DNA of 44,607 nt from Verrucomicrobiota bacterium (GTDB lineage Bacteria; Verrucomicrobiota; Verrucomicrobiia; Opitutales; Opitutaceae). A program made the translations under genes and the position numbers. Position 1 is the first letter of the stretch, and each line of letters begins with the position of its first letter. Shown one piece after another: positions 20,892-29,227 of this stretch. The notes under the pieces were generated by a model that saw only the letters and a list, made by a program, of their open reading frames with translations, had not been told where the DNA came from and made no database searches. The stretch lies in the NCBI GenBank assembly GCA_030605125.1, contig JAUWBD010000012.1, positions 1 through 44,607 of the forward strand, written 5' to 3'.

Positions 20892-21721
20892 ACACCCGGG
20901 CAAAGCTCCAGCGCTCCCGGCCCGGCGTCCGCCCGGGCTTCACCTTGATCGAGTTGCTCACGGTCATCGCGATCATCGGCGTGTTGGCGGCGATCCTTGT
21001 GCCCGTCGTCGCGCGCGCGCGCATGGCCGGGCGCATGGCCGCCAGCGCGAGCAACCTCCGCCAGCTCGCCGCCGCCACGCACACCTACATCGCCGACAAC
21101 CGGGGCTTCTTCCCGCATTCGATGTCGCAGGATAACAACACCCGCTGGCATGGCGCCCGCCCCGACGAATCGGCGCCCTTCGACGGCTCCAAGGGCTACC
21201 TCGGCCCCTACCTTGGCCAGGATGGCCGCGTGAAGGTCTGCCCGCAGTTCGCGACCATGGACCTCGCCTCGGACGGCGGCGTGTTCGAGCTCTCCGCCGG
21301 GGGCTACGGATACAACTCGAACTACCTCGGCGGCGGCGTCCTGCATCCGTCCGGGCAGACCAACTTCCCACGCGCTCGCCTCGAGCGCCTGCGCCAGCCG
21401 AGCCGCACGCTGATGTTCGCGACCACGGCCCTTGCGCGGGCGGATGGCCTCCAGGAATACGCGTGGGCGGAGCCCCGGCGCTCGCTGGTGCCCTCGGGCT
21501 TGCCCACCGGCTTCCAGCTCCAGCCGAGCGTCCACTTCCGCTTCGCCGGCAAGGCGCTGGTGGTCTGGTGCGACGGACGCGTGTCGAGCGAGAGCCGCAA
21601 CAGCACCACCGGGCCCAACTACTACGGCGGCGACAACGTGAATGCGGACATCGGCTGGTTCGGCCCGATGGAGAACAACGGCTACTGGAACCCCGCCTAC
21701 CCCGACGCGCGGCCATGGTGA
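20888..21721 (+). CDS. Type II secretion-like pseudopilin in the B12 operon
   Basis: A 277-residue pseudopilin. The prepilin peptidase motif PGFTLIELLTVIAIIGVLAAILVPV sits at residues about 16-40, with Glu at +5 of the mature protein. The Gly-Phe cut would leave a methylated Phe. The C-terminal globular domain has the GGYGYNSNYLG and WCDGRV..E features of Verrucomicrobiota/Planctomycetota pseudopilins (the DUF1559-like, h-x-GG group). Start ATG overlaps the upstream stop as ATGA; the downstream btuF ATG overlaps its stop. Such genes are very numerous in these phyla, but translational coupling to a B12 importer is notable. It may form part of a pseudopilus or an anchored envelope fibre; its function is not known. 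Confidence 0.88.
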   Translation: MNTRAKLQRSRPGVRPGFTLIELLTVIAIIGVLAAILVPVVARARMAGRMAASASNLRQLAAATHTYIADNRGFFPHSMSQDNNTRWHGARPDESAPFDGSKGYLGPYLGQDGRVKVCPQFATMDLASDGGVFELSAGGYGYNSNYLGGGVLHPSGQTNFPRARLERLRQPSRTLMFATTALARADGLQEYAWAEPRRSLVPSGLPTGFQLQPSVHFRFAGKALVVWCDGRVSSESRNSTTGPNYYGGDNVNADIGWFGPMENNGYWNPAYPDARPW

Positions 21722-22602
21722 ACATGCACGCGATCTATCTCGTCGAATCTTTCCGTCGTCTGTTCGTCGGCTGCATCGCGTTCGTGTTTGCGCTCGCCGG
21801 AGCCGCGTCCGCCGACGTGGCGCGCGTCGTCTCCCAGACCGTGGGCAGCGACGAACTTCTCCTCGCCGTCGCCGCGCCCGGGCAGATCGCGGCGCTCTCG
21901 CACCTCGCGCGCGATCCGCAGTTCTCCGGCGTGGCGGAGCAGGCCAAGGCCTTTCCCCAGATCACGCTTGGCGACGCCGAGACGATCCTGCGCCACCGCC
22001 CCACGCTCGCGCTCTTCGCCGACTACAGCCGGGCCGAGCTGGTCGAGCAGGTGCGTCGCTCGGGCGTCGAGGTGATGATCTTCGACCGCTACGCCTCGCT
22101 CGCCGACGCCCACGCCAATCTGCGCCGGCTCGCCGCCGCGCTCGGGCCCGAGGCCGAGGCGCGCGCGGAGCGTATCGTGGAGGCGGATACGCAGCGCCTC
22201 GCCGCCCTGCGCGTCCGCCTCGCGGACGCCCGGCCCGCCCGCGTGATCGCCCCCTCCACCTACGGCATCATCGCCGGCTCGGGCACGACCTTTCAGGATC
22301 TCTGCGACCACGCCGCGGCCGAGAACCTCGCCGCCACGCTTGGCGGCTTGCGCGGCCACGCGGCGCCGCCGGTCGAGCGGCTGCTCACCTGGCCGGTCGA
22401 TCAGGTGGTGCTGGCGGGCGAATCCGTCTCGCAGGCGCTCGCTCCCTACCGCCGCCTGCCGCCCTACCAGTTCATGCGGGCCTTTCGCGAGGAGCGCGCG
22501 GTGTTGCTCGCTCCGTGGATGCTCGGCTGCGTGAGCCACCTGCGGGTGGACGCGTATGAGCGCTTGGCTCGCGCGCTGCATCCGGAGAGGTTCGCGGAAT
22601 GA
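21715..22602 (+). CDS. btuF: Cobalamin ABC transporter, periplasmic binding protein
   Basis: A 295-residue helical-backbone (class III) substrate-binding protein of the BtuF/FecB type. Signal peptide about residues 1-37. The two lobes are linked by a long helix (ANLRRLAAALGPEAEARAERIVEADTQ). Typical segments are VGSDELLLAVA near the start of lobe 1, then TLALFADYSRAELVEQVRRSGVEVMIFDRYAS, and VIAPSTYGIIAGSGTTFQDLC in lobe 2. ATG 21715 overlaps the pseudopilin stop; ATG 21724, three nucleotides after that stop, is equally possible. It overlaps btuC by ATGA. Corrinoid specificity is inferred from the riboswitch, btuCD and the cobO/cobQ genes. Confidence 0.88.
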   Translation: MVNMHAIYLVESFRRLFVGCIAFVFALAGAASADVARVVSQTVGSDELLLAVAAPGQIAALSHLARDPQFSGVAEQAKAFPQITLGDAETILRHRPTLALFADYSRAELVEQVRRSGVEVMIFDRYASLADAHANLRRLAAALGPEAEARAERIVEADTQRLAALRVRLADARPARVIAPSTYGIIAGSGTTFQDLCDHAAAENLAATLGGLRGHAAPPVERLLTWPVDQVVLAGESVSQALAPYRRLPPYQFMRAFREERAVLLAPWMLGCVSHLRVDAYERLARALHPERFAE

Positions 22603-23612
22603 GTGCTTCAGGCAGGGCGGCACCCTCGGGCCCGCCGAAACGCGCGACGGCGGTCCCGCCCTACCTGCTCGCGTTCGCGCTCCTGCTCTTGCTGGCGGCC
22701 GTCTCGCTGGCGGTGGGCGACGTGCGTCTCTCGCCCGCGCAGCTCTGGGCGGGGTTGCTGCGGCAGGACGAGTTTGCCGCCACGATCCTCTGGCACATCC
22801 GCTTGCCACGCCTGATCATCGCCATGCTCGTCGGCGCGGCGCTCTCGGCGAGCGGCCTCGTCATGCAGGCCTATTTTCGCAACAGCCTCGCGAGCCCCGG
22901 TCTGCTCGGGGTGAGCGCGGGCGGCGCGGCCGGCGCGGTGGTGGCGATCGGCTGCGGCCTCGCGGCGATATCGCTCCTCACCGTGCCCTTCTTCGCGATG
23001 GCGGGCGCCCTGGTGGCGACCGGAGCGGTGATCAGCCTCGCGCGGCGCGGGGCGAGCACCGAGCGCCTGCTGCTCGCCGGCGTGGCCCTCAACGCCCTGC
23101 TCGGCGCGGTGACGAGCTACGTCCTCTCCGCGCACACCATCACCTACGAGCGCAATGCGCAGATTCTCTTCTGGCTGCTCGGCGGCCTCGAGGATCGCAC
23201 CTGGGAGCACGTGTGGATGGCGGCGGCGATCGTGCCCGCGGCCTGTTTGCTCCTGCCGCTGGGACGGCCGATGGATCTGCTCAGCCTCGGCGCGACCGAG
23301 GCGCAGAGTCTGGGCGTGGATGTGCGGCGTCTGCGGCGCTGGCTGATCGGGCTCTCGACCGTGCTCACCGCGCTCGCGACCGCGGTGGCCGGCACGGTGG
23401 GCTTCGTGGGCCTGATTGTCCCGCACATCCTGCGCCTGCTGGTGGGGCCGGAGCACCGGCGGCTCGTGCCGCTCAGCCTCGTGGCCGGCGGCGCCTTTGT
23501 GGTGGGTTGCGATGTGATCGGACGCACCGTGGGCGATCTGCGCCTCGGCATCGTCACCTCGCTCATCGGCGGGCCGTTTTTCCTGTGGCTGCTGAGGAGG
23601 GGCGAGCGATGA
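22599..23612 (+). CDS. btuC: Cobalamin ABC transporter, permease
   Basis: A 337-residue FecCD/BtuC-type permease with about ten transmembrane helices. Visible hallmarks: WHIRLPRLIIAMLVGAALSASGLVMQAYFRNSLASPGLLGVSAGG (the conserved early block, cut here only in wording), WLLGGLEDRTWEHVWM in the middle, and GTVGFVGLIVPHILRLLVGPEHRRLVPLS near residue 265, which contacts the ATPase. Works as a dimer with BtuD to move corrinoid across the inner membrane. ATG overlaps the btuF stop and the gene overlaps btuD by 4 bp. Confidence 0.93.
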   Translation: MSASGRAAPSGPPKRATAVPPYLLAFALLLLLAAVSLAVGDVRLSPAQLWAGLLRQDEFAATILWHIRLPRLIIAMLVGAALSASGLVMQAYFRNSLASPGLLGVSAGGAAGAVVAIGCGLAAISLLTVPFFAMAGALVATGAVISLARRGASTERLLLAGVALNALLGAVTSYVLSAHTITYERNAQILFWLLGGLEDRTWEHVWMAAAIVPAACLLLPLGRPMDLLSLGATEAQSLGVDVRRLRRWLIGLSTVLTALATAVAGTVGFVGLIVPHILRLLVGPEHRRLVPLSLVAGGAFVVGCDVIGRTVGDLRLGIVTSLIGGPFFLWLLRRGER

Positions 23613-24379
23613 CGGCGGCGCATCAAGGCAGGGACGGACCGCCTGAACCGCGCAGGACGCGCGCGGCGCTCACCCTGACCGAAGTCTCGGTGCCGGGTCG
23701 CCTGCATCCGCTCAGCCTTGAGGTCGAGGCGGGCAAGCTGGTCGGGCTCGTGGGGCCGAACGGCTCGGGCAAATCCACCCTGCTCTCGGTCGCGGCGGGC
23801 TTGCTGCCGAGCGCGGCGCCGGGGCGTGTGCGCTGGGGCGCGGACGAGTTGCCCACGATTCCGGTGATCGAGCGGGGCCGCCGCACCGCCTGGGCGCCGC
23901 AGGAGGCGCATTTCGAGTTCGGGTTCAGCGTTCGCTCGGTCGTCGCGCAGGGCCGCTACGCGCATGGCGACGACGAGGCGGGCGTGGCGGAGGCGCTCGC
24001 GGCGATGGATCTCGGCGGCCTCGCCGCGCGTCCCGTCAACCGCCTGTCCGGCGGCGAGCGCCAGCGCGTGCTGCTCGCGCGTGCCCTCGCCACCGACGCG
24101 CCTCTGCAGCTTTGGGACGAGCCGCTCGCGGCGCTCGACGTGCGCCACGGGCTGCAAACGCTCGCGCTCGCCGACCGCCTGAAGCGCGCGGGCCGCACGA
24201 TCGTCCTCTCCCTGCACGATCTGCGCCTCGCGCACTGCCTCGACCTCGTGGTGGTCCTGCACGAGGGGCGCCTGCGCGCGGTCGGCGCGCCCGAGGCGGT
24301 GCTCACCCCGGAGCTGCTGCACGAGGTCTTCGGCGTGCGCGCCTCCTTCCGCCCCGGCCTCACCCTCGAGCTTTCATGA
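23609..24379 (+). CDS. btuD: Cobalamin ABC transporter, ATP-binding protein
   Basis: A 256-residue ABC ATPase. Walker A GPNGSGKST (49-57), Q-loop APQEAHFEF (about 96-104), signature LSGGERQRV (146-154), Walker B LQLWDEP (166-172), H-loop LSLHDLRLAH. The short N-terminal Pro/Arg-rich extension before the first strand is unremarkable. Completes BtuFCD. ATG overlaps the btuC stop and its own stop overlaps the cobO start (ATGA), so the importer is coupled to adenosylation of the incoming corrinoid. Confidence 0.92.
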   Translation: MTAAHQGRDGPPEPRRTRAALTLTEVSVPGRLHPLSLEVEAGKLVGLVGPNGSGKSTLLSVAAGLLPSAAPGRVRWGADELPTIPVIERGRRTAWAPQEAHFEFGFSVRSVVAQGRYAHGDDEAGVAEALAAMDLGGLAARPVNRLSGGERQRVLLARALATDAPLQLWDEPLAALDVRHGLQTLALADRLKRAGRTIVLSLHDLRLAHCLDLVVVLHEGRLRAVGAPEAVLTPELLHEVFGVRASFRPGLTLELS

Positions 24380-24990
24380 GCAAGCAAAACCACACGCTCC
24401 CCACCGACGAGGAGCACGCCGAGCGCATGCGCGCGGTGCAGGCCGAGATGCGGGCGCGCATCGACGCCGCGCAGTCGGAGCGGGACCTCGTCATCGTCCA
24501 CACCGGGCCGGGCAAGGGGAAGAGCACCGCCGCCTTCGGCATGCTCCTGCGCAACATCGGGCACGGCCGCAAATGCGTCGTGGTGCAGTTCGTGAAAGCG
24601 GGCGACACCGCCACCGAGCGCGCCTTCGGCGGCACGCCGTTGCTCACCTGGCACCGCGTGGGCGACGGTTTCACCTGGGACACCCAGGACCGGGCGGGCG
24701 ACATCGCCGCCGCGCGCGCCGGCTGGGCGCTCGCGCTCGACGCGCTGCGCGATCCCGACACGCGTTTCGTCCTGCTCGACGAGCTCAACGTCGTCCTGGA
24801 TTACGAATACATCCCTGTCGCCGAGGTCCTCGCCGGCCTGCGCGAGCGCGCTCCGGGCCGGCACGTCGTCATCACCGGCCGCGGCGCGCCGCCGGAGTTG
24901 GTGGAGTGCGCCGACCTCGTCACCGAAATGACCGAGATCAAGCATCCCTTTCGCTCCGGGGTGAAGGCGCAGGTCGGGGTGGAGCTCTGA
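24376..24990 (+). CDS. cobO: Corrinoid adenosyltransferase CobO/BtuR, first copy
   Basis: A 204-residue CobA/CobO-type ATP:co(I)rrinoid adenosyltransferase, which attaches the adenosyl group of coenzyme B12. The P-loop VHTGPGKGKSTAAFG lies at residues 41-55; further family blocks are VVVQFVKAGD, GFTWDTQDRAGD, DTRFVLLDELNVVLDYEYIPV, HVVITGRGAPPELVECADLVTEM and KHPF. The ATG overlaps the btuD stop. A second copy lies after cobQ and carries conservative differences throughout (for example the P-loop here has GPGKGKST, the second GDGKGKTS). Confidence 0.94.
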   Translation: MSKQNHTLPTDEEHAERMRAVQAEMRARIDAAQSERDLVIVHTGPGKGKSTAAFGMLLRNIGHGRKCVVVQFVKAGDTATERAFGGTPLLTWHRVGDGFTWDTQDRAGDIAAARAGWALALDALRDPDTRFVLLDELNVVLDYEYIPVAEVLAGLRERAPGRHVVITGRGAPPELVECADLVTEMTEIKHPFRSGVKAQVGVEL

Positions 24991-25035
24991 AGCGGCCCCG
25001 CCACCCGCGTTCGCGCGCCCGACGTTTCGCAGTCC

Positions 25036-26502
25036 ATGAAAGCCATTGGCGTCCTCGGCACTTCGTCGCATGCGGGCAAGACGTGGATCGCCACCGCGCT
25101 CTGCGCCTGGCTTCGCCGCGAGGGCGTGAACGTCGCGCCCTTCAAGGCGCAGAACATGTCGAACAACGCCTGGGCCTTGCCCGACGGCCGCGAGATCGCC
25201 CGCGCCCAAGCGGTGCAGGCCGAGGCCTGCGGGCGTGCGCCCGAGGTGGCGATGAATCCCATCCTTCTCAAGCCCTCGGGCGCGATGGGCTCGCAGCTCG
25301 TGCTCCACGGGCGCGCGGTCGGGCACCAGGCGGGGCGCGACTACTACCGCGACTTCGATCGGCTCTGGGCGGAGGTGCGGACGACGCTCGACGGCTGGCG
25401 CGGGCGTTGCGACGTGCTTGTGCTCGAGGGCGCGGGCAGCCCGGTGGAGCTCAACCTGATGGCTCGCGATCTGGTCAACCTGCGCCCGCTGCGGCATCTC
25501 GACGGGCGCTGGGTGCTGGTGGGCGACATCGACCGCGGCGGCGTTTACGCCCAGCTCGCGGGCACCTGGGCCTTGCTGCCGCCGGAGGACCGCGCGCGCG
25601 GCCTCGGCGCGATCGTCAACCGCTTCCGCGGGGATCTTTCGCTCTTTCCGGATCCGGCGGCCTGGCTCGCGCCGCACGCCCCGGGCCTCGGGGTGCTCGG
25701 CACCGTGCCCTATCGCGCCGACCTGCGCCCGGAGGAGGAGGACGGGCTGGGCGAGGCCGACGCGGATCGCGGCGATCCGACGGCGGGGACGCTCGCCTGG
25801 GTGCGCCTGCCGCACGCCGCCAACCTCACGGATTGCCAGCCTTGGTGGGACGACGCCGGCGTGCGGGTCCGCTGGACCGCGTCGTCGAACGTGTTGGCCG
25901 AGGCGCGCGCGATCGTGTTGCCCGGTTCGAAAAACACCCTCGCCGATCTGCGCTGGCTGCGCGTCACCGGGCTCGACGCGACGATCCTGGCCGCGGCTCG
26001 GCGCGGGGTGCCGGTGCTCGGGCTGTGCGGAGGTTACCAGATGCTCGGCGAGTGGCTGAGCGATCCCGGCGGCGTGGCGGGCGACGCGGGCGAGGAGCCC
26101 GGCCTCGGTCTCCTGCCGGTGCGGACGCGCTTCGAGGCGGAAAAGATCGTGCGCCCGGTGACGTGCGAGTGTGAGGGACGGCGCTGGACGACCTACGAGA
26201 TCCACATGGGGCGGAGCGAACTCGGGGCGGGCGCGCAGCCCCTGCATCATGTCCGCGACGAGCCGCACGGGCCGGCGCGGCCGGAGGGCGCGTGCGTGGG
26301 CATGGTGTGGGGCACGTATCAACACGGCTGGTTCGAGGTGCCGGAGACACGCGGGCGCTTCGCCGCCGCGGCCGGGCTGCACAGCCATCGGGCTCCCGGC
26401 TTCACGTGGGCGGAGAAGCGCCAGACGATCTACCGCGCGATGGCGGACCATCTCGCGGAGCATGTGGACATGGATCCGGTGCGCCGCCATCTCGGGCTCT
26501 GA
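25036..26502 (+). CDS. cobQ: Cobyric acid synthase
   Basis: A 488-residue CobQ/CbiP amidotransferase that amidates side chains b, d, e and g of adenosyl-cobyrinate a,c-diamide using glutamine. The N-terminal synthetase domain has the P-loop-like LGTSSHAGKTWIATALC (7-23), then FKAQNMSNNAW and EGAGSPVELNL. The C-terminal glutaminase has VLPGSKNTLADLRWL, a nucleophile-elbow GLCGGYQMLG (Cys331) and YEIHMG (His near 390). It sits 45 nt after cobO on the same strand, likely in the same transcript. Full length and intact. Confidence 0.94.
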   Translation: MKAIGVLGTSSHAGKTWIATALCAWLRREGVNVAPFKAQNMSNNAWALPDGREIARAQAVQAEACGRAPEVAMNPILLKPSGAMGSQLVLHGRAVGHQAGRDYYRDFDRLWAEVRTTLDGWRGRCDVLVLEGAGSPVELNLMARDLVNLRPLRHLDGRWVLVGDIDRGGVYAQLAGTWALLPPEDRARGLGAIVNRFRGDLSLFPDPAAWLAPHAPGLGVLGTVPYRADLRPEEEDGLGEADADRGDPTAGTLAWVRLPHAANLTDCQPWWDDAGVRVRWTASSNVLAEARAIVLPGSKNTLADLRWLRVTGLDATILAAARRGVPVLGLCGGYQMLGEWLSDPGGVAGDAGEEPGLGLLPVRTRFEAEKIVRPVTCECEGRRWTTYEIHMGRSELGAGAQPLHHVRDEPHGPARPEGACVGMVWGTYQHGWFEVPETRGRFAAAAGLHSHRAPGFTWAEKRQTIYRAMADHLAEHVDMDPVRRHLGL

Positions 26503-26572
26503 GCGGAAGAAACGAGCCCAGACGGAAGCAGAAGCGTTGAAAGACACCGATTATCCCCGGACAACCCTTCCC

Positions 26573-27178
26573 ATGAGCAAATATCGCACCGAGACCGAGG
26601 CCGAGCACCGCGAGCGCATGCGCGAGCTGCAGGAGGAGATGCGCGCGAAGACCCGCGCCGCCAAGGACCGGCGCGGGCTGATCCTTTGCCACACCGGCGA
26701 CGGGAAGGGTAAAACTAGCGCGGCCTTCGGCATGGTGGCGCGCCAGCTCGCGCACGGAAACAAGGTCGCCGTGGTGCAGTTCATCAAGGCCAGCAACGAC
26801 CACGTGGAGCGCCTGCTCCGCGGGCCGCTGCTCACCTGGGACCACTACGGCGAGGGCTTCACTTGGGACACGCAGGACCGCGCGGCCGACATCGCCTGCT
26901 GCCGCCGCGGCTGGGCGCGCGCGCTCGAGCACCTGGCGGATCCGGAGGTGGATTTCGTGCTGCTCGACGAGCTGAACGTCGTGCTCCAGCTCGAGTATCT
27001 GCCGGTGGCGGAGATTGTGGAGGCCTTGAAGAAAAAGCGCGCGGACCAACACGTCGTGCTGACGGGCCGCGGGGCGCCGCCGGAGATCATCGAGCTGGCG
27101 GACCTCGTGACGGAGATGCGCGTGATCAAGCATCCCTTCGACGTCGGCGTGCCGGCGCAGGCGGGCATCGAGTTCTGA
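26573..27178 (+). CDS. cobO: Corrinoid adenosyltransferase CobO, second copy
   Basis: A 201-residue paralogue of the first cobO. P-loop CHTGDGKGKTSAAFG at about 39-53, then VVQFIKASND, GFTWDTQDRAAD, DFVLLDELNVVLQLEYLPV, HVVLTGRGAPPEIIELADLVTEM and KHPF. It lies 70 nt after cobQ. Both copies keep all visible family motifs, so both are probably active. They may differ in corrinoid preference or expression, or one may come from a recent duplication that then diverged. Length is normal for the family. Confidence 0.93.
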   Translation: MSKYRTETEAEHRERMRELQEEMRAKTRAAKDRRGLILCHTGDGKGKTSAAFGMVARQLAHGNKVAVVQFIKASNDHVERLLRGPLLTWDHYGEGFTWDTQDRAADIACCRRGWARALEHLADPEVDFVLLDELNVVLQLEYLPVAEIVEALKKKRADQHVVLTGRGAPPEIIELADLVTEMRVIKHPFDVGVPAQAGIEF

Positions 27179-27254
27179 CGGTGCGCGGGAGCGCGGGGCG
27201 CTGGTGGCTGGACAAGGCGGCGCGAGTCCGCCCAGCGTGGGGCGCTTTCACCCC

Positions 27255-28784
27255 ATGTCTCCGTCACCCCTGCTGGATCATGCCGTCAAAGAGGCGGTCG
27301 AGGAACCTTCGCGCTATGGCCTTCGCCAGTGGTCGGGCTGGGTGCTCGGGCCGGCCTGCTTGCTCGCGACCCTGGTGTTGCCGCCGCCGGAGGGACTGGC
27401 CGTGGCAGGCTGGCGCACCGCGGGCGTGGCGCTGTTCATGGCCGTTTTCTGGATCAGCGAATCGCTGCCGATCCCGGCCACGGCCCTGCTGCCGTTGGTC
27501 TTGTTTCCGCTGTTGGGGCTGGCCGACGGGCGAGAGGCCGCGGCGCCCTACGCGAACCCGATCATCTACCTTTTTCTCGGCGGCTTCCTGCTGGCGGCGG
27601 CGATGCAGCGCTGGAATCTGCACCGGCGCGTCGCGCTGAATCTCGTCGGCGCGCTCGGCACGCGGCCCACGCGCATCGTGGGCGGCTTCCTGCTCGCCTC
27701 GGCGGTGATCAGCATGTGGGTGAGCAACACCGCCACGGCGCTCATGATGTTGCCCATCGCGCTCTCGGTGGCGCAGCTCGCGCCCGCGGCCGAGCAGGCC
27801 GAGGCGCGCACGCGGGCCTTCGCCACGGCGCTGCTGCTGGCGGTGGCCTACGGCGCCACGACGGGCGGCATGGCCACGTTGATCGGCACGCCGCCAAACG
27901 CGCTGCTCGCCGGCTACCTGGAGAAAGTTTACGGGCAGCGCATCGGCTTCGGGCAATGGATGCTGCTCGGCGTGCCGGTGACGCTCGTGGCGCTGCCGGT
28001 GGTGTATTGGGTGCTCACGCGCGTGTCGTTTCGCCTCGGGCGCGAGCCGGTGGCGGGCATGGCCGAGCTGCTCGCGGCCGAGCGCGCGAAGCTGGGCGGC
28101 TTTTCCCGCGGCGAGACGATCGTGGCGACGGTCTTCGCCCTCACCGCGGCCGGTTGGGTGACGCAGCCCTGGCTGGCGAAGCTCGTGCCGGGAGTGAGCG
28201 ACACCCTGATCGCGATGGCGGGTGCGCTCGTGCTCTTCGCGATTCCGGTCAACGTGCGCCGCGGCGAGTTCGCGCTCGGCTGGGATACCGCCAAGACGGT
28301 GCCGTGGGATGTGCTGCTGCTCTTCGGCGGCGGCCTCAGCCTCGCCGGCGTGATCGAGAAGCACGGGCTCTCGCGCTATCTCGGCGAACTCTGCGGCGGC
28401 CTCGCGGGCTTCCCCATGCTGCTCACGCTCGCGATCGTGTGCTTCGGCATCCTGATGTTGACCGAGCTGACGAGCAACACCGCCACGGCCGCGACTTTCC
28501 TGCCGATCACCGGCGCGCTGGCGCTCAGCCTCGGCCAGAACCCCCTGCTCTTTCTCGTGCCGACGGCGCTGGCGGCGAGCTGCTCCTACATGATGCCGGT
28601 GGGCACGCCGCCCAACGCGATCGTGTTTGGCAGCGGCCGTGTCACGCTCCCCCAGATGGCCAAGGCGGGCCTTTGGCTGAACCTCGCGCTGGTGCCGATC
28701 TTGCTCGGCGTGATCTGGCTGCTCGGAGGCTGGGTCTTCGGCGTGCAGCCGGGCGTGGTGCCCGAGTGGGCGGCGGGCAAGTGA
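27255..28784 (+). CDS. DASS/SLC13-family anion:sodium symporter
   Basis: A 509-residue membrane protein of the divalent anion:Na+ symporter family (di/tricarboxylates or sulfate). The two family signature SNT loops are visible: SMWVSNTATALMMLPI near residue 155 and LTELTSNTATAATFLPI near residue 405. Both inverted repeats also have the GTPPNA motif (LIGTPPNALL and PVGTPPNAIVFG). About eleven to twelve transmembrane segments. ATG 27255 matches the usual cytosolic N-terminal length; the frame extends 17 codons further upstream. It follows the second cobO by 76 nt on the same strand, but no role in B12 metabolism is indicated. Confidence 0.9.
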   Translation: MSPSPLLDHAVKEAVEEPSRYGLRQWSGWVLGPACLLATLVLPPPEGLAVAGWRTAGVALFMAVFWISESLPIPATALLPLVLFPLLGLADGREAAAPYANPIIYLFLGGFLLAAAMQRWNLHRRVALNLVGALGTRPTRIVGGFLLASAVISMWVSNTATALMMLPIALSVAQLAPAAEQAEARTRAFATALLLAVAYGATTGGMATLIGTPPNALLAGYLEKVYGQRIGFGQWMLLGVPVTLVALPVVYWVLTRVSFRLGREPVAGMAELLAAERAKLGGFSRGETIVATVFALTAAGWVTQPWLAKLVPGVSDTLIAMAGALVLFAIPVNVRRGEFALGWDTAKTVPWDVLLLFGGGLSLAGVIEKHGLSRYLGELCGGLAGFPMLLTLAIVCFGILMLTELTSNTATAATFLPITGALALSLGQNPLLFLVPTALAASCSYMMPVGTPPNAIVFGSGRVTLPQMAKAGLWLNLALVPILLGVIWLLGGWVFGVQPGVVPEWAAGK

Positions 28785-28803
28785 GCGTGGCCCGCCGGGG
28801 TCG

Positions 28804-29106
28804 TCACGCGGCCTGCCGCGCGAGCGGCCGCAGCACGCGCGCCTCGAAAACGAAGGGGCCGGCGGGCAGCACGCTGGCCAGCACGGCGAGGCCGATGGTT
28901 TTCCAGCTCCAGCGGTAGTCGAGCGCCACCGGCACGATGGCCAGCAGGTAGAGCAAAAACAGGATGCCGTGCGCCATGCCGACGTAGCGCACCGCCAGCG
29001 GCTGGTCGGCGAGATACTTGAGCGGCATCGCCACGAAGAGCAGCAGCAGGAAAGAGACGCCTTCGAGGATGCCGACGAGGCTGAGACGGGAGAGACCTGA
29101 TTTCAT
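28804..29106 (-). CDS. DUF3817 small integral membrane protein
   Basis: A 100-residue protein with about three transmembrane helices. The DUF3817 features are GILEGVSFLLLLFVAMPLKY at residues about 12-31, MAHGILFLLYLLAI, and KTIGLAVLASVLPAGPFVFE. Some members occur fused to or beside transporters; the function is unknown. ATG 29106 starts the family domain directly; the longer upstream frame is a shadow. It is convergent with the DASS transporter gene. Confidence 0.88.
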   Translation of the reverse strand: MKSGLSRLSLVGILEGVSFLLLLFVAMPLKYLADQPLAVRYVGMAHGILFLLYLLAIVPVALDYRWSWKTIGLAVLASVLPAGPFVFEARVLRPLARQAA

Positions 29107-29114
29107 TCGGAATG

Positions 29115-29142
29115 TCCAATGACCAATGTCCAATGGCCAATG
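29115..29142. repeat. Four tandem 7-nt CCAATG-type repeats
   Basis: Four units of the pattern N-CCAATG lie between the divergent DUF3817 and carboxypeptidase genes, starting 9 nt upstream of the DUF3817 ATG. Read on the minus strand they are CATTGG repeats. Such short CATTGG arrays are, from general knowledge, recurrent between genes in Verrucomicrobiota and Planctomycetota. They could also be regulatory because of their position in the divergent promoter region. Confidence 0.6.
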
Positions 29143-29227
29143 AAGGACGAAATGCACGATGGCGGGTGGAAGGGGCGAGGTTTGTTTCCAACGTTGCGGA
29201 GGGCGGGCGCGGAGGCAGCTTGCCCGC

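Noticed and set aside
23956-26547. An 863-residue minus-strand frame over btuD, cobO and cobQ
   Set aside because: Arg/His/Ala-rich product with no motifs, antisense to three well-supported genes.
29115-29142. CRISPR array
   Set aside because: The 7-nt units are directly tandem with no spacers.
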